From Azospirillum sp. TSH58 (lineage in GTDB: Bacteria > Pseudomonadota > Alphaproteobacteria > Azospirillales > Azospirillaceae): 64,000 nt of DNA. The stretch lies in NCBI RefSeq assembly GCF_003119115.1, contig NZ_CP022367.1, positions 633,001 to 697,000 on the forward strand, written 5' to 3'. Each line of letters opens with the position of its first letter. Within the stretch, counting starts at the first letter, position 1. Made by a program: the position numbers and the translations under genes. The notes beneath the pieces are model-generated. The model ran no database searches. It saw only the letters and a list, made by a program, of their open reading frames with translations, and was not told the DNA's origin. Positions 34,018-42,943 of this stretch are shown here, one piece after another.

Positions 34018-36180
34018 ATGGCGACGATCAAGGACGTGCTGGCCGCGGCGCTGGCCCACCATCAGGCCGGACGGCTGGCGCAAGCCGCCGCCGGCTATCA
34101 GGCCGTCCTCGACACTCTGCCCGACCATCCCGACGCGCTGCACCTGCTGGGCGTCGTCTATCTCCAGGCCGGGCATCCGGCGGAGGCCGAGCCGCGCATC
34201 CGCGCCGCCATCCGCGCCGACGCGACCGTGGCCGACTATCTCGACAATCTCGGCAGCGCGCTGCGCGCCCTGGACCGGGCGGCGGAGGCGGCGGAGGCCC
34301 ATCGCGCGGCGATCCGCCTGCGCCCGGCCTTCGCGCAGGCCCATTACAACCTCGGCAACGCGCTGGACCGGCTGGGCCGGCTGGAGGAGGCGGCGGACGC
34401 CTACCGGCAGGCCGCCGCGCTGCGCCCCGGCTACGCGCGGGCGCGCTTCAACCTCGGCAACACGCTGACGGCGCTCGGCCGACTGGCCGAGGCGGACGAC
34501 GCCTTCCGCGCCGCCCTGGCCGATGATCCCGGATTCGGGGAGGCCCACGCCAACCGCGCCTCGCTGATGTTGCAACGCGGACGGGCGGCGGAGGCGGAGC
34601 GGGCCTTGCACCGCGCGCTGGCGCTGCGCCCCGACCATGCCACGGCGCTCGCCAACCTGTCGGCCGCCCGGCTGGCCCTCGACGCCCCCGCCGAAGCCGA
34701 GCGGGCGGCCCGGCGCGCCGAATCCGTGCGCCCGGACTTCGCCGAGGCGGCGCTGCGCCGGGGCGACGCGCTGCAAAGGCGCAACCGTCTCGCCGAGGCC
34801 GCCCGCGCCTACGCCCGGGCCGCCGCCCTCTGTCCCGATCTGGCCGAGGCCTACGCGAACCTCGCGCTGGTGCGCCAGACCCAGGGCGACCTGGACGGGG
34901 CGGAGGCCGGCTACCGCCGCGCGCTGGCGCTGCGCCCCGATCTGGCCGAGGTGCGCTCCAACCTCGCATATCTGGAGCTGTTCCGGCCCGGCGTGACGCT
35001 GGCCCGCGTGCTGGAGGCGCACCGCGGCTGGGACGCCGTGCACGGCGCGCCGTTGCGGTCCGAATGGACGCCGCGCGCCCCGGCGGTGAGGGACGGTGCC
35101 CGTCCGTTGCGCGTCGGCATCCTGTCGGGCGACTTCCGCCGCCATCCGGCGGGCCAGTTCGCGGTGCGGGCGGTCGAGGCGCTGCCGGATTTCGGCGTCG
35201 AGCTGACCCTCTATGCCAACCAGATGGAGGCGGACGACCTCACCGGCCGCTTCCGCGCGGCGGCGGCGCGCTGGGTGCCGGTCGCCGACCGGACCGACGC
35301 TGAACTTGCAACATTGATCCGCAACGACCGGCTGGACGTGCTGATCGACCTCGCCGGGCACAACGCCCGCGGGCGGTTGGGCGTCTTCGCGCGCAAGCCG
35401 GCGCCGGTCCAGGTGGCGTGGTCGGGCTACATGGCGACCACCGGGCTCGCCGCCATGGACGCGCTGGTCGCCGACGCCCACCATGTGCCGGAGGGGGCGG
35501 AGCGCTTCTACAGCGAGCGCATCCTGCGCATGCCCGGCGCCTTCATTGCCTACGATCCGCCGCCGGACGCGCCGGAGCCCGGCCCGCCGCCCTGCCTGAC
35601 CGGCCAGCCCGTCACCTTCGGCGCCTTCAACATCCTGACCAAGCTGACGGACGAGGTTCTCGCCACCTGGGCCGCCCTGCTCGCCCGCGTGCCCGAGTCG
35701 CGCCTGTTGATGAAGACCAAGGCGCTGTCCTGCCCCGAAACCGCCGCCCATTGGCAAGGACGGCTGGCCGCGGCGGGCATCGCGCCGGAGCGGCTGATCC
35801 TGGCCGGGGCGACCGCCAGCCGCGAGCATATGGGCTGGTGCGCCCGCGTGGACGTGGCGCTGGATCCCTTCCCCTTCGCCGGCAGCACGACGACGCTGGA
35901 GACGCTGTGGATGGGGGTGCCGGTCATCACCCTGCACGGCGACACCTTCTCCAGCCGCCATTCGCTGGCTTTCCTGAGCGTGGCGGGGGTCGAGGACTGC
36001 GTCGCCCGCGACCCGGCGGACTATGTGGACCTTGCCGCCGGCTGGGCGGCCGACCCGGACCGGCTGGCGGCGCTGCGCCGGACCCTGCGCCCGCGCATGG
36101 CGAACGGACCGCTGTGCGACGGGCGGATGTTGGCCGAAGCGCTGGCGACGTCTCTGCGCGACCTGACGACGGTCACCTAG
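34018..36180 (+). CDS. TPR-containing O-GlcNAc transferase, SPINDLY family (GT41)
   Basis: 720 residues from ATG 34018. The first ~330 residues are tandem TPR units (ALHLLGVVYLQAGHPAEAEP, AHYNLGNALDRLGRLEEAADAYRQAAALRPGYARA and so on). The C-terminal half is a GT41 catalytic region: LRVGILSGDFRRHPAGQF, RLDVLIDLAGHNARGRLGVFARKPAPVQVAWSGYMATTG, FGAFNILTKLTDEVLATWAALLARVPESRL, DVALDPFPFAGSTTTLETLWMGVPVITLHGDTFSSRHSL. It transfers a sugar from a UDP-sugar to Ser/Thr or to a flagellin or surface protein. Target unknown. Confidence 0.93.
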   Translation: MATIKDVLAAALAHHQAGRLAQAAAGYQAVLDTLPDHPDALHLLGVVYLQAGHPAEAEPRIRAAIRADATVADYLDNLGSALRALDRAAEAAEAHRAAIRLRPAFAQAHYNLGNALDRLGRLEEAADAYRQAAALRPGYARARFNLGNTLTALGRLAEADDAFRAALADDPGFGEAHANRASLMLQRGRAAEAERALHRALALRPDHATALANLSAARLALDAPAEAERAARRAESVRPDFAEAALRRGDALQRRNRLAEAARAYARAAALCPDLAEAYANLALVRQTQGDLDGAEAGYRRALALRPDLAEVRSNLAYLELFRPGVTLARVLEAHRGWDAVHGAPLRSEWTPRAPAVRDGARPLRVGILSGDFRRHPAGQFAVRAVEALPDFGVELTLYANQMEADDLTGRFRAAAARWVPVADRTDAELATLIRNDRLDVLIDLAGHNARGRLGVFARKPAPVQVAWSGYMATTGLAAMDALVADAHHVPEGAERFYSERILRMPGAFIAYDPPPDAPEPGPPPCLTGQPVTFGAFNILTKLTDEVLATWAALLARVPESRLLMKTKALSCPETAAHWQGRLAAAGIAPERLILAGATASREHMGWCARVDVALDPFPFAGSTTTLETLWMGVPVITLHGDTFSSRHSLAFLSVAGVEDCVARDPADYVDLAAGWAADPDRLAALRRTLRPRMANGPLCDGRMLAEALATSLRDLTTVT

Positions 36181-36295
36181 CCTTTCCGGATAGGACGGCA
36201 CCAATCGCTAAATTTGGGGTTGTTTGTCCGCCGGTTTTTCGTCACACCTTGTATATCAGATTCATTTAGGGTCGCCACGCCCAGGGAGGTCCTGG

Positions 36296-36541
36296 ATGCT
36301 GAACCTTTCGGCTGTCCGCACCGCCATCGAGGATGTGGAGCAGGCCATCGCCGCGATGCTGGCGCCGGAAACGCTGGCCGCCAAGACGGTGGCCGCCAAC
36401 CGGCGGGCGCTGGCGCGGCTCTACACCGCCTATGCCCAGGGCATTCTCAAACGGCACGGCATCGCCGTGGATCTGGACGATGTCTGCGGTCAATGCTGCC
36501 GCGACTGCCCGGATGGACACTGCGCCCGGCTTCCCTGCTGA
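36296..36541 (+). CDS. Small Cys-rich protein, 81 residues
   Basis: From ATG 36296, preceded by AGGGAGG. I do not recognise the family. The first ~55 residues are helical (VEQAIAAMLAPETLAAKTVAANRRALARLYTAYAQG). The last 18 residues carry six Cys (64, 67, 68, 71, 76, 81; VCGQCCRDCPDGHCARLPC), suggesting a metal or Fe-S site or disulfides. No signal peptide. The stop is one base from the stop of the convergent TPR-glycosyltransferase gene. Good Shine-Dalgarno and normal codon use support a real gene. Confidence 0.72.
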   Translation: MLNLSAVRTAIEDVEQAIAAMLAPETLAAKTVAANRRALARLYTAYAQGILKRHGIAVDLDDVCGQCCRDCPDGHCARLPC

Positions 36542-36542
36542 G

Positions 36543-38231
36543 TCACTTTTCCCCGATGAAGCGGACCCAGGGGAAATCCAGAACGTCGAAGCAGCGCACC
36601 CGCAGCTCCCGCCGCAGCGCGTCGCACACCGCGAAGGGCGCGGCCTGATCCAGCATCCAGAATCCGCGCCCCTCGCGCAGGAAGGCCCCGATGTAGGCCG
36701 CGGTCAGCGCCAGGAAGGCACGGCCCCGCAGGGTCGGCTGGAACGCCGCGAAGCAGACCGTGATCTCCCGCGTCGGGCCGCGCCAGCGGGCGTCGCGCAG
36801 CAACCCGACGTCGCTCCCCTCCAGCAGCGCCACCAGCCCTTCCAGCCCCCCGGCCGTCCCCTCGGCCGCCCCCTCGGTCAGCGTGCAATCGGCGTCCAGA
36901 TGCAGCAGGGGCCGCCCCCAGCGCGTCATCAGCTGGTGCCAGCGCAGGAAGCGGATGCAGGCGTAGTAGGTGGTGCGCCGATGGTCGTCCCAACCCGTGA
37001 AGTCCACTGCCTCCCGGCTCCAGCCCAGCGGCAGGCGGTCCCGCCGCCGGGCGAGGTCGGCCAGCGTCTCCGGCGAGGGGTTCACCACATGGACATGGAC
37101 CGCCACGCCGTCCGCCTGCGCCTCCACCGAATCGAGCAGGCTCATGGCGAAGCGCCGGTAATAGCCGTCGTCGCAGGACACCGCCAGAACCGGCCCGCTC
37201 CCGGCCGGCGGTTCGGCCAGCAGCTCCAGCGACGGGAAGGCGTCCAGCAGGGCGTCGGCGTCGGGCAGCCCGTCCAGCGCCCGGCGGCCGGCCCGCACCA
37301 TCGACCACAGGCGCAGCTCGAAGTCCGCCGCCACCTCCGCCGCCGTGAATCTCCGGGCGACGCGCCGCATGAAGCGGCTGGCGAGATCCGTCCGCCCCCG
37401 CCGGTAGCAGCGGTAGGCGACCACCGCCGCCGCCCGCGTGTCGCGCGGGGTCCGGCGCAGCACCGCCAGGGCGGTGCGGGCGGCGCGGTCCAGCAGCCAT
37501 TCCGGCGCCTGCCCGGCCTGGACGAGCGAAAGCGCCGCCCCGATCAGCGCGTCCGCCGCCGCCCCGTGCCGCGGATCGGCGGCCAGGGCGTGGCCCAGGG
37601 CGCGGACCGCGCGCTCCACCAAATCCGGGTCGAGACGCCGGGCGTGCGACAGCGGGCGGTCCAGACCGGCGGCGGCGAGCGCGCTCACCGCGGCGTTGTG
37701 GAGAGCGTCGGGATGGGCGGGCGCCAGGGCCACCGCCTGCCGGCGCAGCCGCGCCGCCTCCTCCGTCCGGCCCAGCGCGGCCAGGGCGTTGGCGCGGTTG
37801 ATGCGCGCCTCCGCGAAGTCGGGCCGCCGGGCCAGCGCCTGGGCGAAGGCGGCGGCGGCGCCCGCCGCGTCCCCGCGCTCCAGCCGCAGCGTGCCCAGCG
37901 TGAAGGCGGCCTGGACATCCGCCGGGTCGAGCGCCGCCGTGCGGGCGAAGGCGCGCTCCGCCGCGTCGGCCTGCCCCGCCGCGCGCAGGGTACGCGCCAG
38001 ATTGCCGAGGAAATCGGCGTCGCCGGGCAGCAGCGCCACGGCGCGGCGCAGCAGCGGCAGGGCCGCTTGCAGGCGCCCGCTCTGGCTTTCCAGGACGCCC
38101 AGCAGATGAAGCGCGTCGGGATGGCCCGGCTGGCCGCGCAGGATGCTATGATAGAGGGGCCGGGCCGCGTCCAGCCGGCCCGCCTGATGGTGGCCGACCG
38201 CGGCGGCCAGGGCATCCCGAAGTGTCACCAT
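36543..38231 (-). CDS. TPR protein fused to a glycosyltransferase-like domain
   Basis: 562 residues. The N-terminal ~300 residues are TPR repeats; its first 30 residues (MVTLRDALAAAVGHHQAGRLDAARPLYHSIL) closely resemble the start of the GT41 gene at 34018, so the two share an origin. The C-terminal ~230 residues form a nucleotide-sugar transferase-like domain with a DxD (LLHLDADCTL) and hydrophobic strands (VLAVSCDDGYYRRFAMSLLDSV). Probably modifies a surface protein or polysaccharide. Donor and acceptor unknown. Confidence 0.82.
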   Translation of the reverse strand: MVTLRDALAAAVGHHQAGRLDAARPLYHSILRGQPGHPDALHLLGVLESQSGRLQAALPLLRRAVALLPGDADFLGNLARTLRAAGQADAAERAFARTAALDPADVQAAFTLGTLRLERGDAAGAAAAFAQALARRPDFAEARINRANALAALGRTEEAARLRRQAVALAPAHPDALHNAAVSALAAAGLDRPLSHARRLDPDLVERAVRALGHALAADPRHGAAADALIGAALSLVQAGQAPEWLLDRAARTALAVLRRTPRDTRAAAVVAYRCYRRGRTDLASRFMRRVARRFTAAEVAADFELRLWSMVRAGRRALDGLPDADALLDAFPSLELLAEPPAGSGPVLAVSCDDGYYRRFAMSLLDSVEAQADGVAVHVHVVNPSPETLADLARRRDRLPLGWSREAVDFTGWDDHRRTTYYACIRFLRWHQLMTRWGRPLLHLDADCTLTEGAAEGTAGGLEGLVALLEGSDVGLLRDARWRGPTREITVCFAAFQPTLRGRAFLALTAAYIGAFLREGRGFWMLDQAAPFAVCDALRRELRVRCFDVLDFPWVRFIGEK

Positions 38232-38324
38232 GCCGCCTGTCTACACGCGCCGCCGGGCCGGAGTCCATGCGGTGCCGCGGTCGGGGCGCCGCAAGTTGTC
38301 AATCGCCGTTGCGAAGGAGAGACC

Positions 38325-39089
38325 ATGGCCGACCGGCCGCTCGTCAGCGTCATCACGCCAAGCTGGGGACGGGAGGACGTCCTGCCGCTGTGCCACGCCC
38401 GCGTGCGGTCGCAGACCGTGCCCGACATCGAGTGGCTGGTGTTCGACGACAGCCCGCGCCCGTCCGCCTATCTCCAGCCGCTCGCCGGGCCGCGGCTGAA
38501 GTATTTCTATTCGCCGCGCCGCTACGCCATCGGGGAGAAGCGCAACATCCTGGCCGAGCACGCGCGCGGCGAGGTCATCGTCCATTTCGACGACGATGAT
38601 TTCTACGCCCCCCACTATGTGGAGCGGCTGCTCGGCTGGCTGGAGGCGGGCCACGACGCGGTGACCCTGTCCGGCTGGTTCCTGCACAGCGCGGTTCACG
38701 GGACCTTCGGCTATTGGGACACGGCGCGCGGCGGCTCCCACCATCGCTGGGGCCGGACGACGCGGTCCTACGTCGAGGCGCCGGACACGCCGCCGTCCGA
38801 CGACAATCGGCTGGGCTACGGCTTTTCCTACGCCTACCGGCGGTCGGTGTGGGAGGCGGTGCGCTTCCCGCCGGTCAACGCCTGCGAGGACGCGCCCTTC
38901 ATGAAGGCGGCGCGGGAGCGTTTCCGGGTCGCCGCCCTTCCGGACGCCGAGGGGCTGTGCCTGCACACCCTGCACGCCCGCAGCACCAGCCTGTGCCTGC
39001 CGCAGTACGAGCTGCCGCCCCTGCTGCTGGAGCGCCTGTTCGGACCGGAGATCGCGGCTTACACCGGGGGCGGGCCGGGTCAGACCTGA
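38325..39089 (+). CDS. Glycosyltransferase family 2 protein
   Basis: 254 residues from ATG 38325, preceded by AAGGAGAG. GT-A fold: VSVITPSWGREDVLPLCHARV, then EIEWLVFDD, RNILAEHARGEVIVHFDDDDFY (the metal-binding DxD), and a C-terminal acceptor region. It is divergent from the TPR-glycosyltransferase gene, and the two probably decorate the same surface structure. The C-terminus ends inside the first unit of the tandem repeat 39075-39142. Confidence 0.9.
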   Translation: MADRPLVSVITPSWGREDVLPLCHARVRSQTVPDIEWLVFDDSPRPSAYLQPLAGPRLKYFYSPRRYAIGEKRNILAEHARGEVIVHFDDDDFYAPHYVERLLGWLEAGHDAVTLSGWFLHSAVHGTFGYWDTARGGSHHRWGRTTRSYVEAPDTPPSDDNRLGYGFSYAYRRSVWEAVRFPPVNACEDAPFMKAARERFRVAALPDAEGLCLHTLHARSTSLCLPQYELPPLLLERLFGPEIAAYTGGGPGQT

Positions 39090-39142
39090 ATCCGGGTCAG
39101 ACCTGAACCCGGGTCAGACCTGAACCCGGGTCAGACCTGAAC
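39075..39142. repeat. Four tandem 17-base repeats at a convergent gene junction
   Basis: Units CCGGGTCAGACCTGAAY start at 39075, 39092, 39109 and 39126. Each holds TGA (plus-strand stop) and TCA (minus-strand stop), and each is close to palindromic (GGGTCAG..CTGAACCC). The first unit ends the GT2 gene; the fourth ends the convergent 77-residue gene. The array can fold into a series of hairpins and may act as a bidirectional terminator. Confidence 0.8.
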
Positions 39143-39364
39143 GTCGAGATACATGCCGCGGCGGTAATTGCGCGGCAGCGTCAGGATGCCGTTCACCAGC
39201 AGGCTGGCCAGTTCGCGGACGCTGGGGATGCGCTGGCGTCCGCCGCCGACCTGCTCCGCCCGGTTGCGGACGCCGACCGCGCCGGGCGACGCGACTCGCC
39301 CGCCCCCGACCTCGGAGCGGATCGGTTCGTTGGAGCGGTCACCGGTGCGTCGCGTTTCAACCAT
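39131..39364 (-). CDS. Hypothetical protein, 77 residues
   Basis: From ATG 39364. I do not recognise the family. The N-terminal half is Arg/Gly-rich and probably disordered (TRRTGDRSNEPIRSEVGGGRVAS); the C-terminal half is more ordered (IPSVRELASLLVNGILTLPRNYRRGMYLDVQV). No signal peptide, membrane helix or strong Shine-Dalgarno. The stop lies in the fourth tandem repeat unit. Existence is uncertain. Confidence 0.45.
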   Translation of the reverse strand: MVETRRTGDRSNEPIRSEVGGGRVASPGAVGVRNRAEQVGGGRQRIPSVRELASLLVNGILTLPRNYRRGMYLDVQV

Positions 39365-39660
39365 GCTGAATGTCTACAGCAAACGCCGCCCCATCGACAA
39401 GGTGGCGCCGGAACGGTCCAATCATTGTCGCGCGGAAGTGCCGATATCCCCTCTCCCCTCCGGCGAGAGGGTTATTAAGAGCCGGATAAGACCAACCCGA
39501 TTCCCAACCGTCCCGTCGCTTGACAAACTGTTGTATCACCGGTAACCGATACGTCTCTAAACCTTACGGTTTGGATGGGAATAGGTGGTTCGGGGCGTGG
39601 GAGGGAAGACCACAAAAACAAGCGCCCCGGCCCACCTTCTCCCCCATCCGGAATGAACCC
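39365..39660. other. Intergenic region with a family B repeat fragment
   Basis: A 296-base gap before the DUF1656 gene stop. A short family B repeat piece is at 39445-39475 (CCCTCTCCCCTCCGGCGAGAGGG). The rest has lower G+C than the neighbours and no supported gene. Confidence 0.5.
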
Positions 39661-39867
39661 CTACCGCAACCACGCGGTCAGCGCCGTCAGCGCGCTCAGC
39701 ACCAGCACATACAGCGCCAGATCGAACAGCGGCGGGTGCCAGACCCAGCCGTAGAACCCCGCCGCGCGCAGGCCGCGGCGCAACAGGCCCGACACGAACC
39801 AGGCCGCGATCGCCAGGATCAGCAGCGGGGGGATGAACAGCCCGTAGATGTCGATTTCGCCGATCAT
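39661..39867 (-). CDS. DUF1656 family small membrane protein (AaeX-like)
   Basis: 68 residues from ATG 39867. Two membrane helices (IYGLFIPPLLILAIAAWFVSGLL and PPLFDLALYVLVLSALTALTAW). DUF1656 proteins are the small third component of AaeXAB-type aromatic acid efflux pumps. Its start overlaps the FUSC stop as ATGA. Confidence 0.88.
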   Translation of the reverse strand: MIGEIDIYGLFIPPLLILAIAAWFVSGLLRRGLRAAGFYGWVWHPPLFDLALYVLVLSALTALTAWLR

Positions 39868-41951
39868 GCGGTCACCGGTTCGCGGAGCGATTCGCTGGAG
39901 GGGTCGGGGGCGGCGAAGGTCAGGTGCGGGAACAGCGCGCGGCGCAGCCCGGCCAGCGCGATCACCGCCCGGTCGCGCTCCGCCGAGCGCGGCTCGGCCG
40001 ACAGATTGGACAGGGCGGCGTCCATCATCGGCAGGACCTCCGCCGGGGGCGTGCCGAGACGGCGGCTGGACAGGCCGCGGAAATGCTGCCCGACGGCACC
40101 CAGCAGCCGCGCCACATGGGGCGCCGCCGGTCCGCCCAGCGCGCGGCGGGCGCGCTGAAGCTCCGCGACGTTCAGCCCGACCCGCAGGTCGTTCACCGCG
40201 TCCGCCGCGGCCAGATCCTGCTGCGGACCGGCCAGCGCCAGACGCGAGGACAGCAGACCCACCCGGTCGAGCATCCGGTTCTCGAAGCTGCCCACCGGAA
40301 TGCCGGAGCGGGCGGCGGTCATCGCCGCGATCTCCCGCCAGCCGGCGCGGAGCAGCCGCCGGGCGCTCCAGGCCGCGCCGACCGAGCGGCAGAGCTGGGT
40401 GACCAGCAGCGCCGTGGCGATGCCCACCACCTGCGCGACGTTGCTGTTGAGGAAGGAGGCGAAATCCCCCGTCCCGAGGTCGAGCAGGCTGAGCGAGCCG
40501 ACCACGCCCATCAGCAGGGCCATCGCCTTGCCCATGGTCGCCGGCCGCGCCACGAAGACGCCCAGCGTCAGGAAGGTCGGGGCGAGGCCCAGCACCAGCA
40601 TGGGGAAGCTGTCGAAGGACGGCAGCACGACCAGCAGATAGAAGGCGGCCAACGGCACCGACAGCAGGGTGAAGACCAGGAACAGCCGGATGCCCGGCGC
40701 GGGATCGTCCAGCGAGGCGAAGAAGCAGCAGAAGACCGCCGTCATCATCGCCGCCGCCGATCCCGACGACCAGCCCGTGCCGATCCAGAAGGCGCAGACC
40801 ACCGCGATCCCGAGCAGCGCCGCGAAACCCGACCACAGCGCCATGCCGGCGTCCAGATGGAAGACGTCGCGCGAGCGGCGGCGGGTCAGCGGGTCCAGAC
40901 GCTCCGGCAGGCTGCCCTTGCCGTCGCGGATGTGCGCCCGCAGGTCGCGGCAGTCCTGGTGGATGTCCACCAGAGACCGCAGCCGGGTCAGCAGGTTGAG
41001 AAGCGTCGCCTCCTTCCAGCCGGTGCCCTCGCCGATGGCCGGGGACAGCCGGGCGATCTCCGCGCGCAGGCGGTCGGCGCCGCCTTCCTCATCATCGCCG
41101 CCCGCTGATTCGCCGGCGACCCAGCGGTCCAGATCGGCCAGCAACGCCGAGACCTCGGCGGGCAACTGGCCGCGCAGGGCGTCCAGTCGGTCCTCGATCC
41201 CCGCGGTCAGCGGCAGCAGATAGGCCATGCGGTCCTGCATCGCCCGCACCGCCCGCGTCATCCAGCGCACATCCGACGTGTCGTAGGGCAGATGGGTCGC
41301 CATCACGCGCAGCTCGGTGATATCACGGGCCAGCTTCTGGCGCTCCTGCGCGTTGGCCGCGCCCTCCGGCGCCGTCCCGCGCGACAGGGCTTCGCGCGTC
41401 CAGCGCTCCGCGTCGCGCAGCGTGGCGTCGAGGCGGCTCAGCAAGGCCGGACCGACGCTCTGTGGGAAGACCACGCTGTGCACCACGGTGGCGCAGAGGA
41501 TGCCGATCAGGATCTCCTCGACGCGGGCCAGGCCGGTGTCGAAGATGGTCGACGGGTCGGTCACCGCGGGAAAGCCGATCAGCCCGATGGTGTAGCCGGC
41601 CAGCATGAACAGGTAGCTGCGCGGCGTGCGGTCGAGCAGCGAGATGAACAGGCAGACCGCCACCCACAGCCCCAGCGCCAGGGTGAGCAGCTCCGGCGAA
41701 TCGGCCAGCGCCGGCACCAGGGCGATGGCCCCGGCGCAGCCCAGCGCCGTCCCGGCGACGCGGAAGACCGCCTTCGACCTCACCGCGCCCGACAGCGGGC
41801 CGGAGACGATGTAGGCCGTCGCCATCGCCCAGAAGGGCCGCGGCAACCCCATGGAGAAGGCGATGTAGAGCGCCGCCATGGCCGCCGCGAAGGCCTTGAC
41901 GGAGAACAGCGCCTCGTTCAGCGAGAACAGTTTGAAAGCGGGAGTCTTCAC
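39864..41951 (-). CDS. FUSC family efflux pump membrane protein (AaeB-like)
   Basis: 695 residues from GTG 41951, which overlaps the stop of the upstream HlyD-type gene as GTGA. Two sets of about six helices: FAAAMAALYIAFSMGLPRPFWAMATAYIVSGPLSG.. and FHLDAGMALWSGFAALLGIAVVCAFWIGTGWSSGSAAAMMTAVFCCFFASLDDP.., separated by a large soluble region. AaeB-type pumps export aromatic carboxylic acids with an MFP partner. Substrate here is inferred. Confidence 0.92.
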   Translation of the reverse strand: MKTPAFKLFSLNEALFSVKAFAAAMAALYIAFSMGLPRPFWAMATAYIVSGPLSGAVRSKAVFRVAGTALGCAGAIALVPALADSPELLTLALGLWVAVCLFISLLDRTPRSYLFMLAGYTIGLIGFPAVTDPSTIFDTGLARVEEILIGILCATVVHSVVFPQSVGPALLSRLDATLRDAERWTREALSRGTAPEGAANAQERQKLARDITELRVMATHLPYDTSDVRWMTRAVRAMQDRMAYLLPLTAGIEDRLDALRGQLPAEVSALLADLDRWVAGESAGGDDEEGGADRLRAEIARLSPAIGEGTGWKEATLLNLLTRLRSLVDIHQDCRDLRAHIRDGKGSLPERLDPLTRRRSRDVFHLDAGMALWSGFAALLGIAVVCAFWIGTGWSSGSAAAMMTAVFCCFFASLDDPAPGIRLFLVFTLLSVPLAAFYLLVVLPSFDSFPMLVLGLAPTFLTLGVFVARPATMGKAMALLMGVVGSLSLLDLGTGDFASFLNSNVAQVVGIATALLVTQLCRSVGAAWSARRLLRAGWREIAAMTAARSGIPVGSFENRMLDRVGLLSSRLALAGPQQDLAAADAVNDLRVGLNVAELQRARRALGGPAAPHVARLLGAVGQHFRGLSSRRLGTPPAEVLPMMDAALSNLSAEPRSAERDRAVIALAGLRRALFPHLTFAAPDPSSESLREPVTA

Positions 41952-42853
41952 TGCCCGGCCACCCGCTTCGCGGGCGCTCCCTGCTCGCTCTCCCGCACCA
42001 CCTCGACCGTCACGGTGCGCCCGGCGACGAGGTCGCGGGGGTCGGGCACCTGCTCCAGCGCGACGCGCACGGGGATGCGCTGGGCCAGACGGACCCAATT
42101 GAAGGTCGGGTTGACGTTGGGCAGCAGGCCGGTTCCTTCGGTGCGGTCGCGGTCCACGATGGCGTGGGTCACGCTGTCCACCCGTCCGGTCAGCCGCTCC
42201 GGCTCGCCCATGATGGTGACGCGGACCGGGTCGCCGACGCGGATGCGCGGCAGCTTGGTCTCTTCGAAATAGCCGACGACGTAGAAGGAATGCCGGTCGA
42301 TCACCGCGACCACCGGCTGGCCCGCCGTCACGTAGTTGCCCGCCTTGAGCTGGAGGTTGGTGACGAAGCCGTCCACCGTCGCCCGCACCTCCGTCCGCTC
42401 CAGGTTGAAGCGGGCGAGGTCGAGCGCCGCCTCCATCTGACGGGCGGCGGCGGCGGCCTTCGCCTGGGCGGAGGCGACCTCCTGCCGCTGGGCGGTGGAG
42501 ACGACGTTGTTGCCGAGCTGCGCGTAGCGGTCGGCCTCGGCCTTGCGGAAGGACAGCTCGGCGCGGGCGCTTTCCAGATTGGCCTCGGCCTGCTCGACGG
42601 CCAGCCGGTAGCGGCTGGGGTCCACGACGAACAGCACGTCGCCCTTGCGGACCGCTTGGTTGTCGAAGACCCGCACCTCCGTCACCAGACCGGCGACGTC
42701 GGAGGACACCTGCACCACGTCGGCCCGCACCCGCCCGTCGCGGGTCCAGGGCTCGTTCATGTAGTAATCCCACAGCCACCAGCCGCCGCCGACGGCGCCC
42801 AGCGTGACGGCGAGCGTGACCGTGATCCGAATGAGGAGGGAGAAGAGTTTCAC
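41948..42853 (-). CDS. HlyD-family periplasmic adaptor (AaeA/EmrA-like)
   Basis: 301 residues. One N-terminal membrane anchor (LLIRITVTLAVTLGAVGGGWWLWDYYM), a lipoyl domain split by a helical hairpin (DVAGLVTEVRVFDNQAVRKGDVLFVVDPSRYRLAVEQAEANLE.. ARFNLERTEVRATVDGFVTNLQLKAGNYVTAG) and a beta-barrel region. It links the FUSC pump to the outer membrane. It is the second gene of the operon, after the MarR gene. Confidence 0.93.
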   Translation of the reverse strand: MKLFSLLIRITVTLAVTLGAVGGGWWLWDYYMNEPWTRDGRVRADVVQVSSDVAGLVTEVRVFDNQAVRKGDVLFVVDPSRYRLAVEQAEANLESARAELSFRKAEADRYAQLGNNVVSTAQRQEVASAQAKAAAAARQMEAALDLARFNLERTEVRATVDGFVTNLQLKAGNYVTAGQPVVAVIDRHSFYVVGYFEETKLPRIRVGDPVRVTIMGEPERLTGRVDSVTHAIVDRDRTEGTGLLPNVNPTFNWVRLAQRIPVRVALEQVPDPRDLVAGRTVTVEVVRESEQGAPAKRVAGQ

Positions 42854-42943
42854 CGTGGTTCGTCCTTGCGCTCCGGCGGCGCGGCCGGGAGCGATCGTTC
42901 CGTATCCCGCCGCTGCGGGACGCGCTGCTGTGTAGAACCCCCG

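Noticed and set aside
39075..39142. CRISPR-like array
   Set aside because: The 17-base units are directly adjacent with no spacers and no cas genes are present.
39168..39545. Plus-strand open frame of 125 codons across the 77-residue gene and repeat
   Set aside because: Its composition is Arg/Pro/Ser-rich, it crosses a dispersed-repeat fragment, and no Shine-Dalgarno precedes it.
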